Assembly: GCA_947259685.1 (NCBI GenBank)
Contig: CAMYNC010000034.1
Span: 16,653-80,652 of the forward strand
DNA length: 64,000 bases
Source: an uncultured Desulfuromonadales bacterium
GTDB taxonomy: Bacteria; Desulfobacterota; Desulfuromonadia; Desulfuromonadales; Geopsychrobacteraceae
Reading direction: 5' to 3'
A program made the position numbers and the translations under genes. Of this stretch, positions 25,720-35,386 are shown piece after piece (within the stretch, counting starts at the first letter, position 1; the number at the start of each line of letters is the position of its first letter). Under the pieces are notes generated by a model. That model saw only the letters and a program-made list of their open reading frames with translations, was not told the DNA's origin and did not search any database.

Positions 25720-25780
25720 AACCCTAATGGGTGCCCCTCGTTATTGATTAATTAGTAGCTTTTCGTTTCAGGCGCTTCAA

Positions 25781-26173
25781 TCACCGTTCTTTCATCTCGC
25801 CATATTCTGGTGAGAGCCCGAAAAATTCATGCTCATTATTCGGAGCAAGAGCCTTCAAGGTTTTTAGGTCGGGCTGCCCGGTTACAGCCAGCCCCTCAGC
25901 TGCCTGAAATTTGCTGATCGCTTCGCCGGTTGCTGGATTGAGAGTGCCATTGAGATCTCCCACCTCATAGCCTTGGTCTTGCAGAAGACGTTGCAGTTCT
26001 TTGATCTGTGCTTCTCCGAGCTGTGGGGCTTGCTCGGCGGCTGTTGCTGCCATTTCTGTTGCAGTACTCCCTGCATCGCTCGCTTTTTCTGCGTGATCAG
26101 ATGCCAGTGCCTGACTGCCGATCAGCAAACAGGCTGAGAAGATCAGGGCTAAGATTGTCAATTCACGTTTCAT
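25781..26173 (-). CDS. Exported protein with peptidoglycan-binding-like domain
   Basis: 130 residues from ATG at 26173 (AAAGGAGAAACC upstream). The signal peptide LILALIFSACLLIGSQALA-like segment is cleaved near residue 25. A short Ala/Glu-rich linker leads to a PG_binding_1 module: QIKELQRLLQDQGYEVGDLN and GEAISKFQAAEGLAVTGQ, with the usual three-helix pattern. Such modules bind cell-wall peptides; no catalytic domain is attached. It is probably a small periplasmic wall-associated protein. Confidence 0.78.
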   Translation of the reverse strand: MKRELTILALIFSACLLIGSQALASDHAEKASDAGSTATEMAATAAEQAPQLGEAQIKELQRLLQDQGYEVGDLNGTLNPATGEAISKFQAAEGLAVTGQPDLKTLKALAPNNEHEFFGLSPEYGEMKER

Positions 26174-26479
26174 TTGGTTTCTCCTTTGGAAATTTTTCAT
26201 TGAGGTCACCCATTGTTGTTTCGGCCCGTCAACCCGGGTCGGGTCCGGCCTGCAATAAAATTCAATCAGGCCAGCGCTAAGTCGCTATGCCCTGACGAAT
26301 GTTTTATCAGACCAGATTCGATTGTCAACCAGGATAAAAACGCAAAAACAGGAATAAAGCCCTGCCGATAGAAACAGCGATGTAATATTAATGAGTTAAT
26401 CGTCAGCGATAGATGGTAATTTTTTTCCAATGCGGTAGAGGATTTGACCGGTTGAGGCACAAATGGCCCTCGCCCGCTT
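26174..26479. other. Intergenic region, nothing recognised
   Basis: About 300 bp, A/T-richer than its neighbours, with short inverted CCCGGGTCGGG-type motifs near 26230. No gene seen. Confidence 0.35.
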
Positions 26480-27373
26480 CTAGGTAGGACGGTTTAATTT
26501 TGCTTGCTTTTGCTTGATCAGGGTGCGCGGCACAATGATGGTCACGTTGACCTGCTGAGGAAACCATTCAAGCTTGGTTTCCAGAGCCGGGTAGCTATTG
26601 GTTGCGGTCTGCAGGGCGGAAATGCTGATTTCACCGGCTTCGAGAAATTCGAGAATAGCATCCAGATGGGAAAGGCCGATGGTCAGCATGGCATTGGGGG
26701 AAGAGATTCTGCCCTGTTGGTAGGCGCTTTCAACGACTGAGGGCGCAGTTTGCAACAAGCTGGCGGTCCGGTACTTCTGCAGGTAGCTGAGTTCCGGGTT
26801 GAGGGGCGTTGAAAAGCGGGGTTCCCTGGCCAGGCTGGCGCGCAGGCGATCCCGGGTATGGCTGTAGAGTTCTCGATCTTCGATCTGATTCAGACCGATG
26901 CCGTATTCCTGGTGCAGCAGCAGCTCAGCATTTACAAACACCGAGGTGTCGGCAAGTGAATCCTGCAGACTTTGATTGTCGAGCCGACTTGGGTTGGCAG
27001 CAAGCGATTCGGGCTCCGAGAGATTGCCAAAAAAGCCTTCGGGCAGCAACAGCTCCACCTGGTTCTGATTGATCAGCCATTCGCCAATCCGATAGGTTTC
27101 GATCTGGGCCTGAAGGGTCTGGGCTGCATTTTTTCCGCTGAAGGCGCTGCGGTGACCATTGGCGATAATGTAAAGATTGGTGGCTGCTGTGGAATTGGTC
27201 TGATAAACGATTTCACCGAACTGCTCCGGGAACTCGATACTGATTTGGGGGGCGGTCGAAACCTCCTCAGGCGTAGCCGCCAGAAGGGCAGGCGCAGTCA
27301 GCAACCAGACCAGGCCGAACAGGGGCAGAGCCAGGCTAAGGCAGGGAAAGAATGTGAAGGTTTTTTTGCTCAA
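26480..27373 (-). CDS. Exported protein of unknown function
   Basis: 297 residues. A long signal peptide (LALPLFGLVWLLTAPALLAA) is cleaved near residue 33. The mature protein is soluble, with alternating strands and helices (VNAELLLHQEYGIGLNQIED, TASLLQTAPSVVESAYQQG). It has no Cys, no heme motif and no transmembrane helix. I do not recognise the family. It stands alone, divergent from nothing obvious, and is probably periplasmic. Confidence 0.6.
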   Translation of the reverse strand: MSKKTFTFFPCLSLALPLFGLVWLLTAPALLAATPEEVSTAPQISIEFPEQFGEIVYQTNSTAATNLYIIANGHRSAFSGKNAAQTLQAQIETYRIGEWLINQNQVELLLPEGFFGNLSEPESLAANPSRLDNQSLQDSLADTSVFVNAELLLHQEYGIGLNQIEDRELYSHTRDRLRASLAREPRFSTPLNPELSYLQKYRTASLLQTAPSVVESAYQQGRISSPNAMLTIGLSHLDAILEFLEAGEISISALQTATNSYPALETKLEWFPQQVNVTIIVPRTLIKQKQAKLNRPT

Positions 27374-27579
27374 TTCAGATTGCTTTCGTCGACAGGTTTT
27401 ACCGCTGTTATCGGCGAAACTGCCATGAAGGTGGTCGCTGGCGGCTGAAAAGTCTTAGCTACTGCTAATTATGCAGCAAGGGCAGGACGTCTGTCAATAG
27501 CTGAGCTGAGAAGAATTTAATTGTTAGGTTGCGAGGGTTGCTGAGGGGGATTTGTCTCAGAGGAAACTTGCCGAGTGTT

Positions 27580-28497
27580 TTACCTGTCCGCTTCGCCGAT
27601 CGTCAGCAGTTTATGCAGCATTGTCGTACGCGGCATCTCAACCTCTCTACTCGCGACCAGTTGCAGCGGAATCTGATAGATCGCCGCTAATTCCAGTGGC
27701 CGGTCGGCCAGCCGGTCAAGCAGCATGCTCGGCTGATAATGATCCATCTGCTCGGTCAGTTCGATCAGCCGGCGGCAGAAGGCCGGGCCGTCGATCGGCT
27801 CAGAGAGCCCTTGGGCATTGCCGCCGCTGACCACTTCCTGCATGATCTGTTTGATCATTTTATGGCTGTTGGGGTCGGCCAGCAGTTGGCTGACGTCTTT
27901 GCCGAGTAAGGCCGAGAGGCCGTTAAAAGGGATGTTCCAGACCAGCTTTTCCCAGCGTGCCCGGCGTAGGTCGGCGACGGCTTCACAGGGCACCCCGGCT
28001 GCTTGAAACAGTTTGGCCAGGCGTAGGCTGCGGGCACTTTGCCCGCCGGAAAATTCTCCCAGGCGGACCTTGCCTTCTCCCAGATGCCGGACAGTGCCAG
28101 GTGCGCCGCGATTGCTGCAGAGAAACGCGACGCCGCCGAGAACTTTTCCCGCACCGAAGGCCTTGGCTAGCAACTCTTCATTGCCCAGGCCATTCTGCAG
28201 GGTCAGCAGGTAACTTTCTGGGCCGACCAGCGGCCGGACCAGCTCGACCAGCTGGTGGTTGGCAAAGGTCTTCAGGCCGATCAGGATCAGCTCGACCGGG
28301 CCGATCTCTTGCGGGCTGGCAAAACCTTGTACCTGGGGCAGATGGAAATCGCCGTTGATCGAATTCACCTGTAGCCCTTTGGTCTGGATTGCCTGCAGGT
28401 CGCGGCGCAATAGAAAGCGGACGTCGTGGCCGGCCCGTTGCAGCATGCCGCCGTAGTAGAGGCCCAGGGCGCCTGAGCCGATTACGCCGATGCGCAT
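27580..28497 (-). CDS. panE: 2-dehydropantoate 2-reductase (ketopantoate reductase)
   Basis: 305 residues from ATG at 28497 (CAGGAGAAAAACACT upstream); the open frame extends further but the Rossmann motif begins here. MRIGVIGSGALGLYYGGML is the NADPH-binding GxGxxG. The family motifs GLKTFANHQLV, TLQNGLGNEELL and, at the domain boundary, RARWEKLVWNIPFNGLSAL (catalytic Lys) are present. The enzyme reduces ketopantoate to pantoate for coenzyme A synthesis; paralogues act on other 2-oxoacids. No pan genes are adjacent, so the substrate assignment is from family only. Confidence 0.85.
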   Translation of the reverse strand: MRIGVIGSGALGLYYGGMLQRAGHDVRFLLRRDLQAIQTKGLQVNSINGDFHLPQVQGFASPQEIGPVELILIGLKTFANHQLVELVRPLVGPESYLLTLQNGLGNEELLAKAFGAGKVLGGVAFLCSNRGAPGTVRHLGEGKVRLGEFSGGQSARSLRLAKLFQAAGVPCEAVADLRRARWEKLVWNIPFNGLSALLGKDVSQLLADPNSHKMIKQIMQEVVSGGNAQGLSEPIDGPAFCRRLIELTEQMDHYQPSMLLDRLADRPLELAAIYQIPLQLVASREVEMPRTTMLHKLLTIGEADR

Positions 28498-28540
28498 AGT
28501 GTTTTTCTCCTGATTGATTTTTAACTGTGGAAGAGAGGAC

Positions 28541-28576
28541 AAAAACCGTCGGCTGTCGGGCCGAGACCCGACGGTT
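28541..28576 (-). terminator. Terminator after TPR-protein gene
   Basis: On the minus strand AACCGTCGG and CCGACGGTTTTTG form a stem with a T-tract just past the stop at 28605. Confidence 0.7.
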
Positions 28577-28604
28577 CTGATACTTTTCCTAAGACGAACC
28601 AGCT

Positions 28605-29477
28605 TCAAAACCTGAAACGAGCCAAGAAGAGCGGCCCATCCCCCCGCCAACCAACCCCTAGTCCAAACTTCTGCCGTAAGCTCTCTTTGGCCTCCTCCTG
28701 CCGATCCCGGTTGTACTTATGGGCATTATTCACCGCGTTGTAGATATTGCCCCCATACCAACCGATCCCAAACAACGAAAGAATCCCGGCGACGGCGTGG
28801 TTATCGTTGTTCCAGGCCTCGATGGCGCCATAGATAAAGGCCGCGTTCAAGACCAAGGCCACCGCCGCCTGGCGCGGACGTTCGGTGTAGAGTTGCCCGG
28901 CCCCTGGCAGAATAGCCGAGAGGGTTCCTGCCAGCTGTGGGGATTTGCGCGGTAGCTGCTGATAATCATCCATGGCGTGTTGCAGCTCAGTCGCCTGGTC
29001 CTTCTCAAGCTGCGCAAAGCTCTGCTTCGCTTCGGCGATGCGGTTCTCCTCCAGATAGCTCCAGCCGATCCGATAGTCGCTCACCGACTTGTCGGTCGTG
29101 GCGGTCTGGTGCTGTTTCAGCAGCTGATAACGATTGCGGGCTTCGGGATAATCCTGGCGGGTAAAGGCGGCATCGGCATAGAGTTTTCTGGCCAGAGCCG
29201 CCTGAGGCGTTTCGGGGTACTTCTGCCAGACGATTTCCAGGGCAGGGTCGAGTTCTTGCCAACGTTCTCCAGCCAGCAGACTTTGTGCTATCGCCAGCTG
29301 GGCACGGGGAGCCTCGGCAGATTGCGGCTGAGCATGCAGAAAGCGTTTGTATTCAGTGATTGCTCGATAATGATCCCCTTCTGCCGCCAGACTATCAGCA
29401 AAGGAGAGCGAAGCTGATTGCTCGCCCTGGGCAGCGACGGGGAGCAAAAAGAGCAGGAGCAAAAGAAACATCGGCAT
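28605..29477 (-). CDS. TPR-containing exported protein with C-terminal membrane-helix module
   Basis: 290 residues. A signal peptide (FLLLLLFLLPVAAQGE) is followed by tetratricopeptide-like helices to residue about 170 (FADSLAAEGDHYRAITEYKR, SDYRIGWSYLEENRIAEAKQ). The C-terminal third begins SAILPGAGQLYTERPRQAA and has two hydrophobic helices (ALVLNAAFIYGAIEAW, VAGILSLFGIGWYGGNIYN), a module often attached to envelope TPR proteins in this phylum. It is likely membrane-associated and involved in assembly; the role is unknown. A start two codons later is possible. Confidence 0.72.
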   Translation of the reverse strand: MPMFLLLLLFLLPVAAQGEQSASLSFADSLAAEGDHYRAITEYKRFLHAQPQSAEAPRAQLAIAQSLLAGERWQELDPALEIVWQKYPETPQAALARKLYADAAFTRQDYPEARNRYQLLKQHQTATTDKSVSDYRIGWSYLEENRIAEAKQSFAQLEKDQATELQHAMDDYQQLPRKSPQLAGTLSAILPGAGQLYTERPRQAAVALVLNAAFIYGAIEAWNNDNHAVAGILSLFGIGWYGGNIYNAVNNAHKYNRDRQEEAKESLRQKFGLGVGWRGDGPLFLARFRF

Positions 29478-29654
29478 CTGGAAGGTCCGTTAATCTGTAG
29501 GATTAAAGTCGGCGGAGATATTATCATAGCCGACCCGAATAGCTCTATTAGAAAGCCTTTTTCTTTTTGGGATCAAGGATTTATCTGTGATTGTGGTTTG
29601 ACGGATAGAGTGTTTTTATGTTACATTCACAAGATCGAGCAAAAGGAGCTGACA

Positions 29655-30134
29655 TTGTTTAAAATTGGTGATATGGCAGTCTATCCGACCCAGGGGGTTG
29701 GCGTGATTGAGGATATCGAGTCCCGAGAGTTTTCCGGACATAGTCAAAAATTTTACGTCTTGCGAATTGTCGATAGCGATATGACGATCATGGTCCCGGT
29801 CGGCAATGCCAACAATGTTGGTATGCGTCGCCTGATCGACGAAAAACGCATCACCCGGGTGTTTGATGCCCTGGCCGAGCAGACCGAAAGCGGCAAGATT
29901 GCTTCCTGGAGCCGCCGCCAGCGCGAGTACAACGACAAGCTGAAAAGCGGCGATCTGCTTGAAGTCGCCGAAGTGCTGCGTGACCTGTACCAGATAGGTT
30001 CGGCAAAAGAGCTGTCCTACGGTGAAAAGAAGGTGATGGAGCAGGCCCGCAAGCTGCTGGTGACCGAGGTTGCCCTGGCCGAAGGGAACAAAGAAGATTC
30101 GGTCGTTAAGCGCCTGGAGAATATTTTTCACTGA
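29655..30134 (+). CDS. CarD-family transcriptional regulator (TTG start)
   Basis: 159 residues starting at TTG 29655, with AAAAGGAGCTGACA giving an ideal RBS six bases ahead. The product begins MFKIGDMAVYPTQGVGVIED, the canonical CarD start. The N-terminal RNA polymerase-interacting Tudor-like domain (to about 65) contains GHSQKFYVLRIVDSDMTIMV, and the helical C-terminal domain ends in KKVMEQARKLLVTEVALAEG. CarD proteins bind the RNA polymerase beta subunit and stabilise open promoter complexes, often at rRNA and stress genes. ispD follows after 100 bp on the same strand; carD-ispD-ispF is a recurrent order in Desulfuromonadales. Confidence 0.9.
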   Translation: MFKIGDMAVYPTQGVGVIEDIESREFSGHSQKFYVLRIVDSDMTIMVPVGNANNVGMRRLIDEKRITRVFDALAEQTESGKIASWSRRQREYNDKLKSGDLLEVAEVLRDLYQIGSAKELSYGEKKVMEQARKLLVTEVALAEGNKEDSVVKRLENIFH

Positions 30135-30235
30135 AGTTGAATTTTAAATTGAATTGCTGTTTATAGACCGGGTGCCCAGCACCTGGTCTTTCTTTTTTCA
30201 GCCAAGCCGCCTGCTTGGGGTGTATTAAAGGGCGC

Positions 30236-30952
30236 ATGATGAAAGCCACCGTTCTGATTCCCGCCGCCGGGATGGGGCGCCGTATGGGCGCATCGGTCAA
30301 CAAGCAATACCTTGATCTGGCCGGTCGGCCGATCCTTGCCCACACCCTGGCGCTGTTCGACGCTCATCCGCAGGTTGAACATATCTATCCAATTATCCCC
30401 CGTGATGAAATCGCCTACTGCCAGCAGCAGATTATCGACCGCTACCGCTTTGCCAAGGTGCGGCGTATCGTTGCCGGCGGGGCCGAACGGCAGGATTCGG
30501 TCCGCAATGGCCTACAAGCGTTGCAACAGGATGGTCTGGACCAGCCGCAGCGGCCGGTGTTGATCCATGACGGGGTGCGGCCGCTGTTCAATCCGCAGCT
30601 GCTCCCTGCAATCCTTGCGGCGATCGGCACCACCGGGGCCTGCGTGGTCGGAGTGCCGGCCAAAGACACCATCAAAGAGGTGGATGCCGGCTTGATCAGC
30701 GGAACTCCTGAGCGGCAACGGCTCTGGCAGGCCCAGACGCCCCAGGGGGCCTATTATCGACATCTGGCTGCGGCCTTTAAACAGGCGGACGCCCAGGGGA
30801 TTCTTGGCACCGATGATGCCTCGTTACTGGAATTGATTGACCAACCCGTGGCGATGGTGATGGGCGATTATCGAAATATCAAGGTGACGACACCGGAAGA
30901 TCTGGTGATTGCCGCCGCTTTTCTTGACAACCAACAAAAGGAATCGGCATGA
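30236..30952 (+). CDS. ispD: 2-C-methyl-D-erythritol 4-phosphate cytidylyltransferase
   Basis: 238 residues. The nucleotide-binding N-terminus [20 protein letters not shown] holds the conserved Arg and Lys, [13 protein letters not shown] is the second family motif, and HDGVRPLF is the metal- and substrate-binding Asp-Arg site. AQTPQGAY and [14 protein letters not shown] close the domain. IspD transfers CMP from CTP to methylerythritol phosphate in the non-mevalonate isoprenoid pathway. Two ATGs at 30236 and 30239 are both usable. The stop overlaps the ispF start (ATGA), giving coupled translation. Confidence 0.95.
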   Translation: MMKATVLIPAAGMGRRMGASVNKQYLDLAGRPILAHTLALFDAHPQVEHIYPIIPRDEIAYCQQQIIDRYRFAKVRRIVAGGAERQDSVRNGLQALQQDGLDQPQRPVLIHDGVRPLFNPQLLPAILAAIGTTGACVVGVPAKDTIKEVDAGLISGTPERQRLWQAQTPQGAYYRHLAAAFKQADAQGILGTDDASLLELIDQPVAMVMGDYRNIKVTTPEDLVIAAAFLDNQQKESA

Positions 30953-31461
30953 TGCGCATCGGTCATGGCTATGATGTCCACCGTCTGGTTCCCTCGCGGG
31001 AGCTGATTCTTGGTGGGGTAAAGATCGAATATGAACTCGGCCTGCTTGGCCATTCGGATGCTGATGTGCTGCTGCACGCTATTTGCGATGCCATCCTCGG
31101 TGCCCTGGGGCTGGGCGATATTGGCAAGCATTTCCCGGATACCGCAGCCGAATTCGCCGGCATTGACAGCCGCAAGCTGCTGCGCAACGTCATCGGCCAG
31201 GCGCGGCAACGAGGCTATCAGGTTGGCAATCTGGATGCGACCATCATCTGCCAGCAGCCGAAGCTGGCTCCGCACATCGCTGCCATGGTGGAAAATATTG
31301 CCGCCGACTGCCAGGTCGAAGCGAACCGGATCAACGTCAAGGCAACGACCACGGAAAAGCTCGGCTTTCCCGGCCGTGGCGAGGGCATCGCAACCCATGC
31401 GGTGGCCTTGCTGCAGTCTAGCGGACAACCAGAAGCGGTGACTGCCGCGATTTCAGCTTAA
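30949..31461 (+). CDS. ispF: 2-C-methyl-D-erythritol 2,4-cyclodiphosphate synthase
   Basis: 170 residues. The N-terminal [11 protein letters not shown] holds the zinc ligands Asp and His, and [20 protein letters not shown] supplies the third His and active-site residues. [15 protein letters not shown] and the C-terminal [20 protein letters not shown] are diagnostic. It closes CDP-methylerythritol phosphate to the cyclodiphosphate, two steps after IspD. The ATG at 30949 overlaps the ispD stop; glnS follows after 22 bp, so the isoprenoid pair and at least one tRNA synthetase probably share a transcript. Confidence 0.96.
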   Translation: MMRIGHGYDVHRLVPSRELILGGVKIEYELGLLGHSDADVLLHAICDAILGALGLGDIGKHFPDTAAEFAGIDSRKLLRNVIGQARQRGYQVGNLDATIICQQPKLAPHIAAMVENIAADCQVEANRINVKATTTEKLGFPGRGEGIATHAVALLQSSGQPEAVTAAISA

Positions 31462-31483
31462 TACTTCTAAAGGACGAGGCCTC

Positions 31484-33145
31484 ATGAGTACGACGGAGAC
31501 CCCTAGCAGCTCCAATTTTATCCGCACGCTAATCAGCGAGGACCTGGAAAGCGGCAAGCGCGAACAGGTCATCACCCGTTTTCCGCCTGAGCCGAACGGC
31601 TACCTGCATATCGGCCACGCGAAAAGTATCTGCCTCAATTTCGGCCTGGCTGCCGAGTATGGTGGCCGCTGCCATCTGCGCTTCGATGACACCAATCCGG
31701 TCAAGGAAGAGGATGAGTATGTCGAAGCGATCAAGCAGGATGTCGCCTGGCTCGGTTTCGACTGGGGCGAGCATCTCTACTTCGCTTCCGACTATTTCGA
31801 CCAGCTTTATCAGTGGGCGATCAAGCTGATCAAAAAAGGCCAGGCCTATGTTGACAGCCAGAGCGCTGAAGAGATGCGGGTCAATCGCGGGACTTTAACG
31901 CAGTCCGGGGTCGACAGCCCTTACCGTGACCGCAGCGTCGAGGAGAACCTGGGACTGTTCGAAAAGATGAAAAATGGCGATTTCCCTGACGGATCACACA
32001 TCCTGCGGGCGAAAATTGACATGTCTGCGCCGAATATGAACCTGCGCGACCCGGCCATGTACCGGATTTTGCATGCTGTTCATCACCGTACCGGCGATAA
32101 ATGGTGCATCTACCCGATGTATGATTTCGCCCATGGGCAAGAGGATTCCATCGAAGGCGTGACCCATTCGATCTGTACCCTGGAGTTTGAGGATCATCGT
32201 CCCCTCTACGAGTGGTTCCTCCAGGAGCTGGAAATCTTCGCTCCGCAACAGATCGAGTTTGCCCGGCTGAATCTCAGCTATACGGTAATGAGCAAGCGCA
32301 AGCTGCTGCAGCTGGTCAACGAAAAGCATGTCGCAGGCTGGAACGATCCGCGCATGCCGACCGTCTCCGGAATGCGTCGGCGCGGTTATCCGGCCGCTGC
32401 CATCCGCAGCTTCTGCGAGCGGATCGGGGTTGGTCGTAACGCCAGCTGGATCGATCTATCGGTGCTTGAAGACTGCGTCCGTGAGCAGCTCAACGAAACC
32501 GCTTTCCGCCGCCAGGCAGTGCTCAATCCGCTGAAGGTGACCATCACTAACTATCCGGATGATAAGGTTGAAGAGCTGGAATCGGCCAATCATCCGCAAC
32601 AGCCGGAGCAGGGCAGTCGGGTGTTGCCGTTTGCAAACGAACTTTATGTCGAGCGGGATGATTTTATGGAAGACCCACCGAAAAAGTTCTTCCGTCTCGG
32701 ACCCGGCCGGGAAGTACGGCTGCGCAATGCCTACATCATCAAGTGTGATGAAGTGGTCAAGGATGACAGCGGCGAGGTGATTGAGCTGAAGTGTTCCGCC
32801 GACCTCGACACTCTGGGCAAGAACCCGGAAGGGCGTAAGGTCAAGGGGATCATCCACTGGGTCTCGGCGCAACATGCAGTGAAGGTGCCGGTGCGGATTT
32901 ACGATCGGCTGTTCAACCAGGAAAATCCGGACAAAGCGGAGAACTACCTGGCGGCCCTCAATCCGGCATCGCTGCAGGTCACTGAAGCGCTGGCCGAGCC
33001 GAGCTTGCTGCAGGCCAAAGCGGGCGAGACCTTCCAGTTTGAGCGGGTTGGTTATTTTACTGTGGATTCTAAGGATTCGCAGGACGGCAAGCCGGTCTTC
33101 AACCGGACTGTGACCCTGCGTGATACCTGGGCGAAGCTGAAGTAA
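31484..33145 (+). CDS. glnS: Glutaminyl-tRNA synthetase
   Basis: 553 residues, essentially the length of E. coli GlnRS. The class I signature is [20 protein letters not shown] and the second is [15 protein letters not shown] (KMSKS equivalent MSKRK). The [15 protein letters not shown] block and the C-terminal beta-barrel anticodon-binding domain ([19 protein letters not shown]) identify GlnRS rather than GluRS. It charges tRNA-Gln directly with glutamine. AAAGGACGAGG serves as RBS. A palindromic element separates it from cysS. Confidence 0.96.
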   Translation: MSTTETPSSSNFIRTLISEDLESGKREQVITRFPPEPNGYLHIGHAKSICLNFGLAAEYGGRCHLRFDDTNPVKEEDEYVEAIKQDVAWLGFDWGEHLYFASDYFDQLYQWAIKLIKKGQAYVDSQSAEEMRVNRGTLTQSGVDSPYRDRSVEENLGLFEKMKNGDFPDGSHILRAKIDMSAPNMNLRDPAMYRILHAVHHRTGDKWCIYPMYDFAHGQEDSIEGVTHSICTLEFEDHRPLYEWFLQELEIFAPQQIEFARLNLSYTVMSKRKLLQLVNEKHVAGWNDPRMPTVSGMRRRGYPAAAIRSFCERIGVGRNASWIDLSVLEDCVREQLNETAFRRQAVLNPLKVTITNYPDDKVEELESANHPQQPEQGSRVLPFANELYVERDDFMEDPPKKFFRLGPGREVRLRNAYIIKCDEVVKDDSGEVIELKCSADLDTLGKNPEGRKVKGIIHWVSAQHAVKVPVRIYDRLFNQENPDKAENYLAALNPASLQVTEALAEPSLLQAKAGETFQFERVGYFTVDSKDSQDGKPVFNRTVTLRDTWAKLK

Positions 33146-33149
33146 ATTG

Positions 33150-33215
33150 TAGGGGCGCCATACATGGCGCCCGTTCTGGGTTCACGAACTGCGGGCGACT
33201 CATGAGTCGCCCCTA
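33150..33215. repeat. Double-palindrome intergenic element between glnS and cysS
   Basis: GGGCGCCAT-AC-ATGGCGCCC and the perfect GGGCGACTCATGAGTCGCCC sit inside outer arms TAGGGGCG and CGCCCCTA. A REP-like unit that folds into two hairpins. Confidence 0.65.
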
Positions 33216-33247
33216 AAGATATCAACATCCATCACGGAGATTTCCAC

Positions 33248-34693
33248 ATGAGTCTGCGCGTCTACAACACCATGAGCGGCAAAAAAGAAGAGTTCCAGCC
33301 GCTGGTTCCCGGCAAGGTCGGCATGTATGTCTGCGGTGTTACCGTCTATGACTACTGCCATATCGGCCACGCCCGCGCCAATATCGTCTTCGATATCATT
33401 TACCGCTATCTGCAGTTCGCCGGTTTTGAGACCACCTATGTGCGAAATTACACCGATGTTGACGACAAAATCATCAACCGTGCTAACGAACGGGGCATCG
33501 ACAGTAAGGCGCTGGCGGAGGAATTCATCCGTGCTTTCGACGAGGATATGGATGCTCTGGGCCTGGCCAAGCCGACCCACGAACCACGCGCGACCGAGTA
33601 CATTGCCCAGATCATTGAGATCTGCCAGATTTTGATCGACAAGGGGCTGGCTTATGCCTCGGCGGGCGATGTTTATTATCGGGTCGATAAGTTCGCCAGC
33701 TACCTGAAGCTTTCCAAGCGCAATATGGATGAGATGCTGTCTGGAGCACGGATCTCGCCGGGTGAGCAGAAAGAGAATCCAATGGATTTCGCTCTCTGGA
33801 AGGGCGCCAAGCCGGATGAACCAAGCTGGGAATCGCCCTGGGGAGCGGGGCGGCCGGGCTGGCATATCGAGTGTTCAGCGATGAGTTCTTCGCTGCTCGG
33901 TGACAGTTTTGATATCCATGGCGGCGGTCGTGATCTGATCTTTCCGCACCATGAAAACGAGATCGCTCAGAGCGAAGGGGCCAGCGGCAAACCGTTCGCC
34001 AAGTACTGGGTGCACAACGGTTTCGTTAACGTTAATCAGGAGAAGATGAGCAAGTCGCTCGGCAACTTCTTTACCATCCGCGACATTCTGCAGACCTATG
34101 ATCCAGAGGTGGTACGTTTCTTTATCCTCACCTCTCACTACCGCTCGCCGATCGATTTCTCCGATCAGAACCTGGTGGAAGCTCAAGCTGGATTAAGCCG
34201 TTTCTATGAAGCCTTACTGACGGCCGATCAGGCGGTGGAAGGGGTCGCAGAGTCAGCGGTTGAAAGCACCCTCGGTGCCGCATTGGAAACAAAATTTCGC
34301 GAGGCGATGAATGATGATTTCAACACCGCCCTGGCGATTGCCCACCTGTTTGAAGGGGTGCGGACCATGAACCGGTTGGTGGCGACCAAGAAGTTCCGCA
34401 AAAAGGCTGAGCTGGTCGCCCAGGTGCGGGACCTGCGCGCCAGCGTGCTGAAACTTGGCGGTGTGCTCGGCATTTACCATTCTGACCCGGCCAGCTGGCT
34501 GGAAAAGCTCAAACTGGCGGGTTTGGCCAAACTGGATATCAGTGCCGAGGAGATCGAAGCGCAGATTGGCGAGCGGAAGCAGGCACGCAGCGACAAGGAT
34601 TTTGCCCGCTCCGATGAAATTCGTGATGCGCTGATTGCGCGGGGCATCGAGCTGCTCGATAGCCCACAAGGAACGACCTGGAAGTTGAAGTAG
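33248..34693 (+). CDS. cysS: Cysteinyl-tRNA synthetase
   Basis: 481 residues. The zinc and class I signature block is [20 protein letters not shown] (Cys ligand and HIGH). [13 protein letters not shown] and [16 protein letters not shown] give the remaining Cys, His and Glu zinc ligands. [19 protein letters not shown] is the KMSKS loop. It ligates cysteine to tRNA-Cys. The ATG has CACGGAGATTTCCAC upstream. It is the last gene of the CarD-IspD-IspF-GlnS-CysS run. Confidence 0.96.
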   Translation: MSLRVYNTMSGKKEEFQPLVPGKVGMYVCGVTVYDYCHIGHARANIVFDIIYRYLQFAGFETTYVRNYTDVDDKIINRANERGIDSKALAEEFIRAFDEDMDALGLAKPTHEPRATEYIAQIIEICQILIDKGLAYASAGDVYYRVDKFASYLKLSKRNMDEMLSGARISPGEQKENPMDFALWKGAKPDEPSWESPWGAGRPGWHIECSAMSSSLLGDSFDIHGGGRDLIFPHHENEIAQSEGASGKPFAKYWVHNGFVNVNQEKMSKSLGNFFTIRDILQTYDPEVVRFFILTSHYRSPIDFSDQNLVEAQAGLSRFYEALLTADQAVEGVAESAVESTLGAALETKFREAMNDDFNTALAIAHLFEGVRTMNRLVATKKFRKKAELVAQVRDLRASVLKLGGVLGIYHSDPASWLEKLKLAGLAKLDISAEEIEAQIGERKQARSDKDFARSDEIRDALIARGIELLDSPQGTTWKLK

Positions 34694-34812
34694 CCATTGT
34701 CACAATTTGGGTAATTCGTACTGCATACAGTATCTTCTTTGCCTGAAATTCGGACTGTGATATTAATAGACTGTTAGAAAACTTGTTTAGCGAGGAGTGG
34801 GAGGTTCGTTTT

Positions 34813-35142
34813 ATGAAACGTTTATTGTTGCTGCTGATGGTTGCGGGGCTGGTTGCCTGCATGGCATCAGCTGTTGTCGCAGAAGATCATATAGGTCCGA
34901 AGGAGGTGGTTTTTGATACCACCATCGGGACGATAAATTTTCAGCACATCCAGCACCAGGGTAAGATTTCCGATTGTACCGAGTGTCACCACAAGGGGAT
35001 CGAAGAGGGGAAGTGCACCGGTTGTCACGGGGTTGAAAAGGATATTCCGCGCTTGACCAAAGCCTTTCATGGCCAGTGCAAAGGCTGCCACCGCAATTCC
35101 AGCGGGCCGACCAGCTGCAAAGGCTGTCATCTAAAAAACTGA
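34813..35142 (+). CDS. Small periplasmic class III (c3/c7-type) cytochrome with four heme motifs
   Basis: 109 residues from ATG at 34813 (GAGGAGTGGGAGG upstream). The signal peptide (LLLLLMVAGLVACMASAVVA) is cleaved to leave a mature protein of about 85 residues. Four CxxCH motifs (CTECH, CTGCH, CKGCH, CKGCH) are spaced as in the cytochrome c3/c7 family, with distal histidines in FQHIQHQ and AFHGQ. PpcA-type c7 in Geobacter has three hemes; the extra CTGCH makes this a tetraheme form. It would shuttle electrons across the periplasm, plausibly to the porin-cytochrome conduit at 11.5-15.5 kb. A terminator follows. Confidence 0.9.
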   Translation: MKRLLLLLMVAGLVACMASAVVAEDHIGPKEVVFDTTIGTINFQHIQHQGKISDCTECHHKGIEEGKCTGCHGVEKDIPRLTKAFHGQCKGCHRNSSGPTSCKGCHLKN

Positions 35143-35157
35143 CAACTGTCGATCTGC

Positions 35158-35191
35158 AAAAAAGGGTCGCTCGAAAGAGCGGCCTTTTTTT
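35158..35191 (+). terminator. Rho-independent terminator after cytochrome gene
   Basis: GGTCGCTC-GAAA-GAGCGGCC stem-loop followed by seven T residues. Confidence 0.85.
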
Positions 35192-35213
35192 ATTTAAGAT
35201 GCTGCTAAGCTTA

Positions 35214-35353
35214 GTTTTCGGTTTGGAAACGAGCAATTTTTCGCAAGGTCAAGGAAACCCAGGGATTGCGCGGAGACGTACATGGTACGTCGCACAAGCA
35301 ATCCCGCAGGTTGACGCAGAGATTGCGAAAAAGGGCCGTTTCCGGATGAAAAC
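35214..35353. repeat. Miniature palindromic element with central GACGTACATGGTACGTC
   Basis: Outer arms GTTTTCGGTTTGGAAAC and GTTTCCGGATGAAAAC, middle arms AGCAATTTTTCGCA and TGCGAAAAAGG, inner GGATTGCG and CAATCCC, and a perfect central palindrome at 35275-35291. About 140 bp, able to fold as one long cruciform. No coding capacity. Confidence 0.7.
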
Positions 35354-35386
35354 GAGCTAAGCCGTGTCTGGCACGGACGCTGGCGA

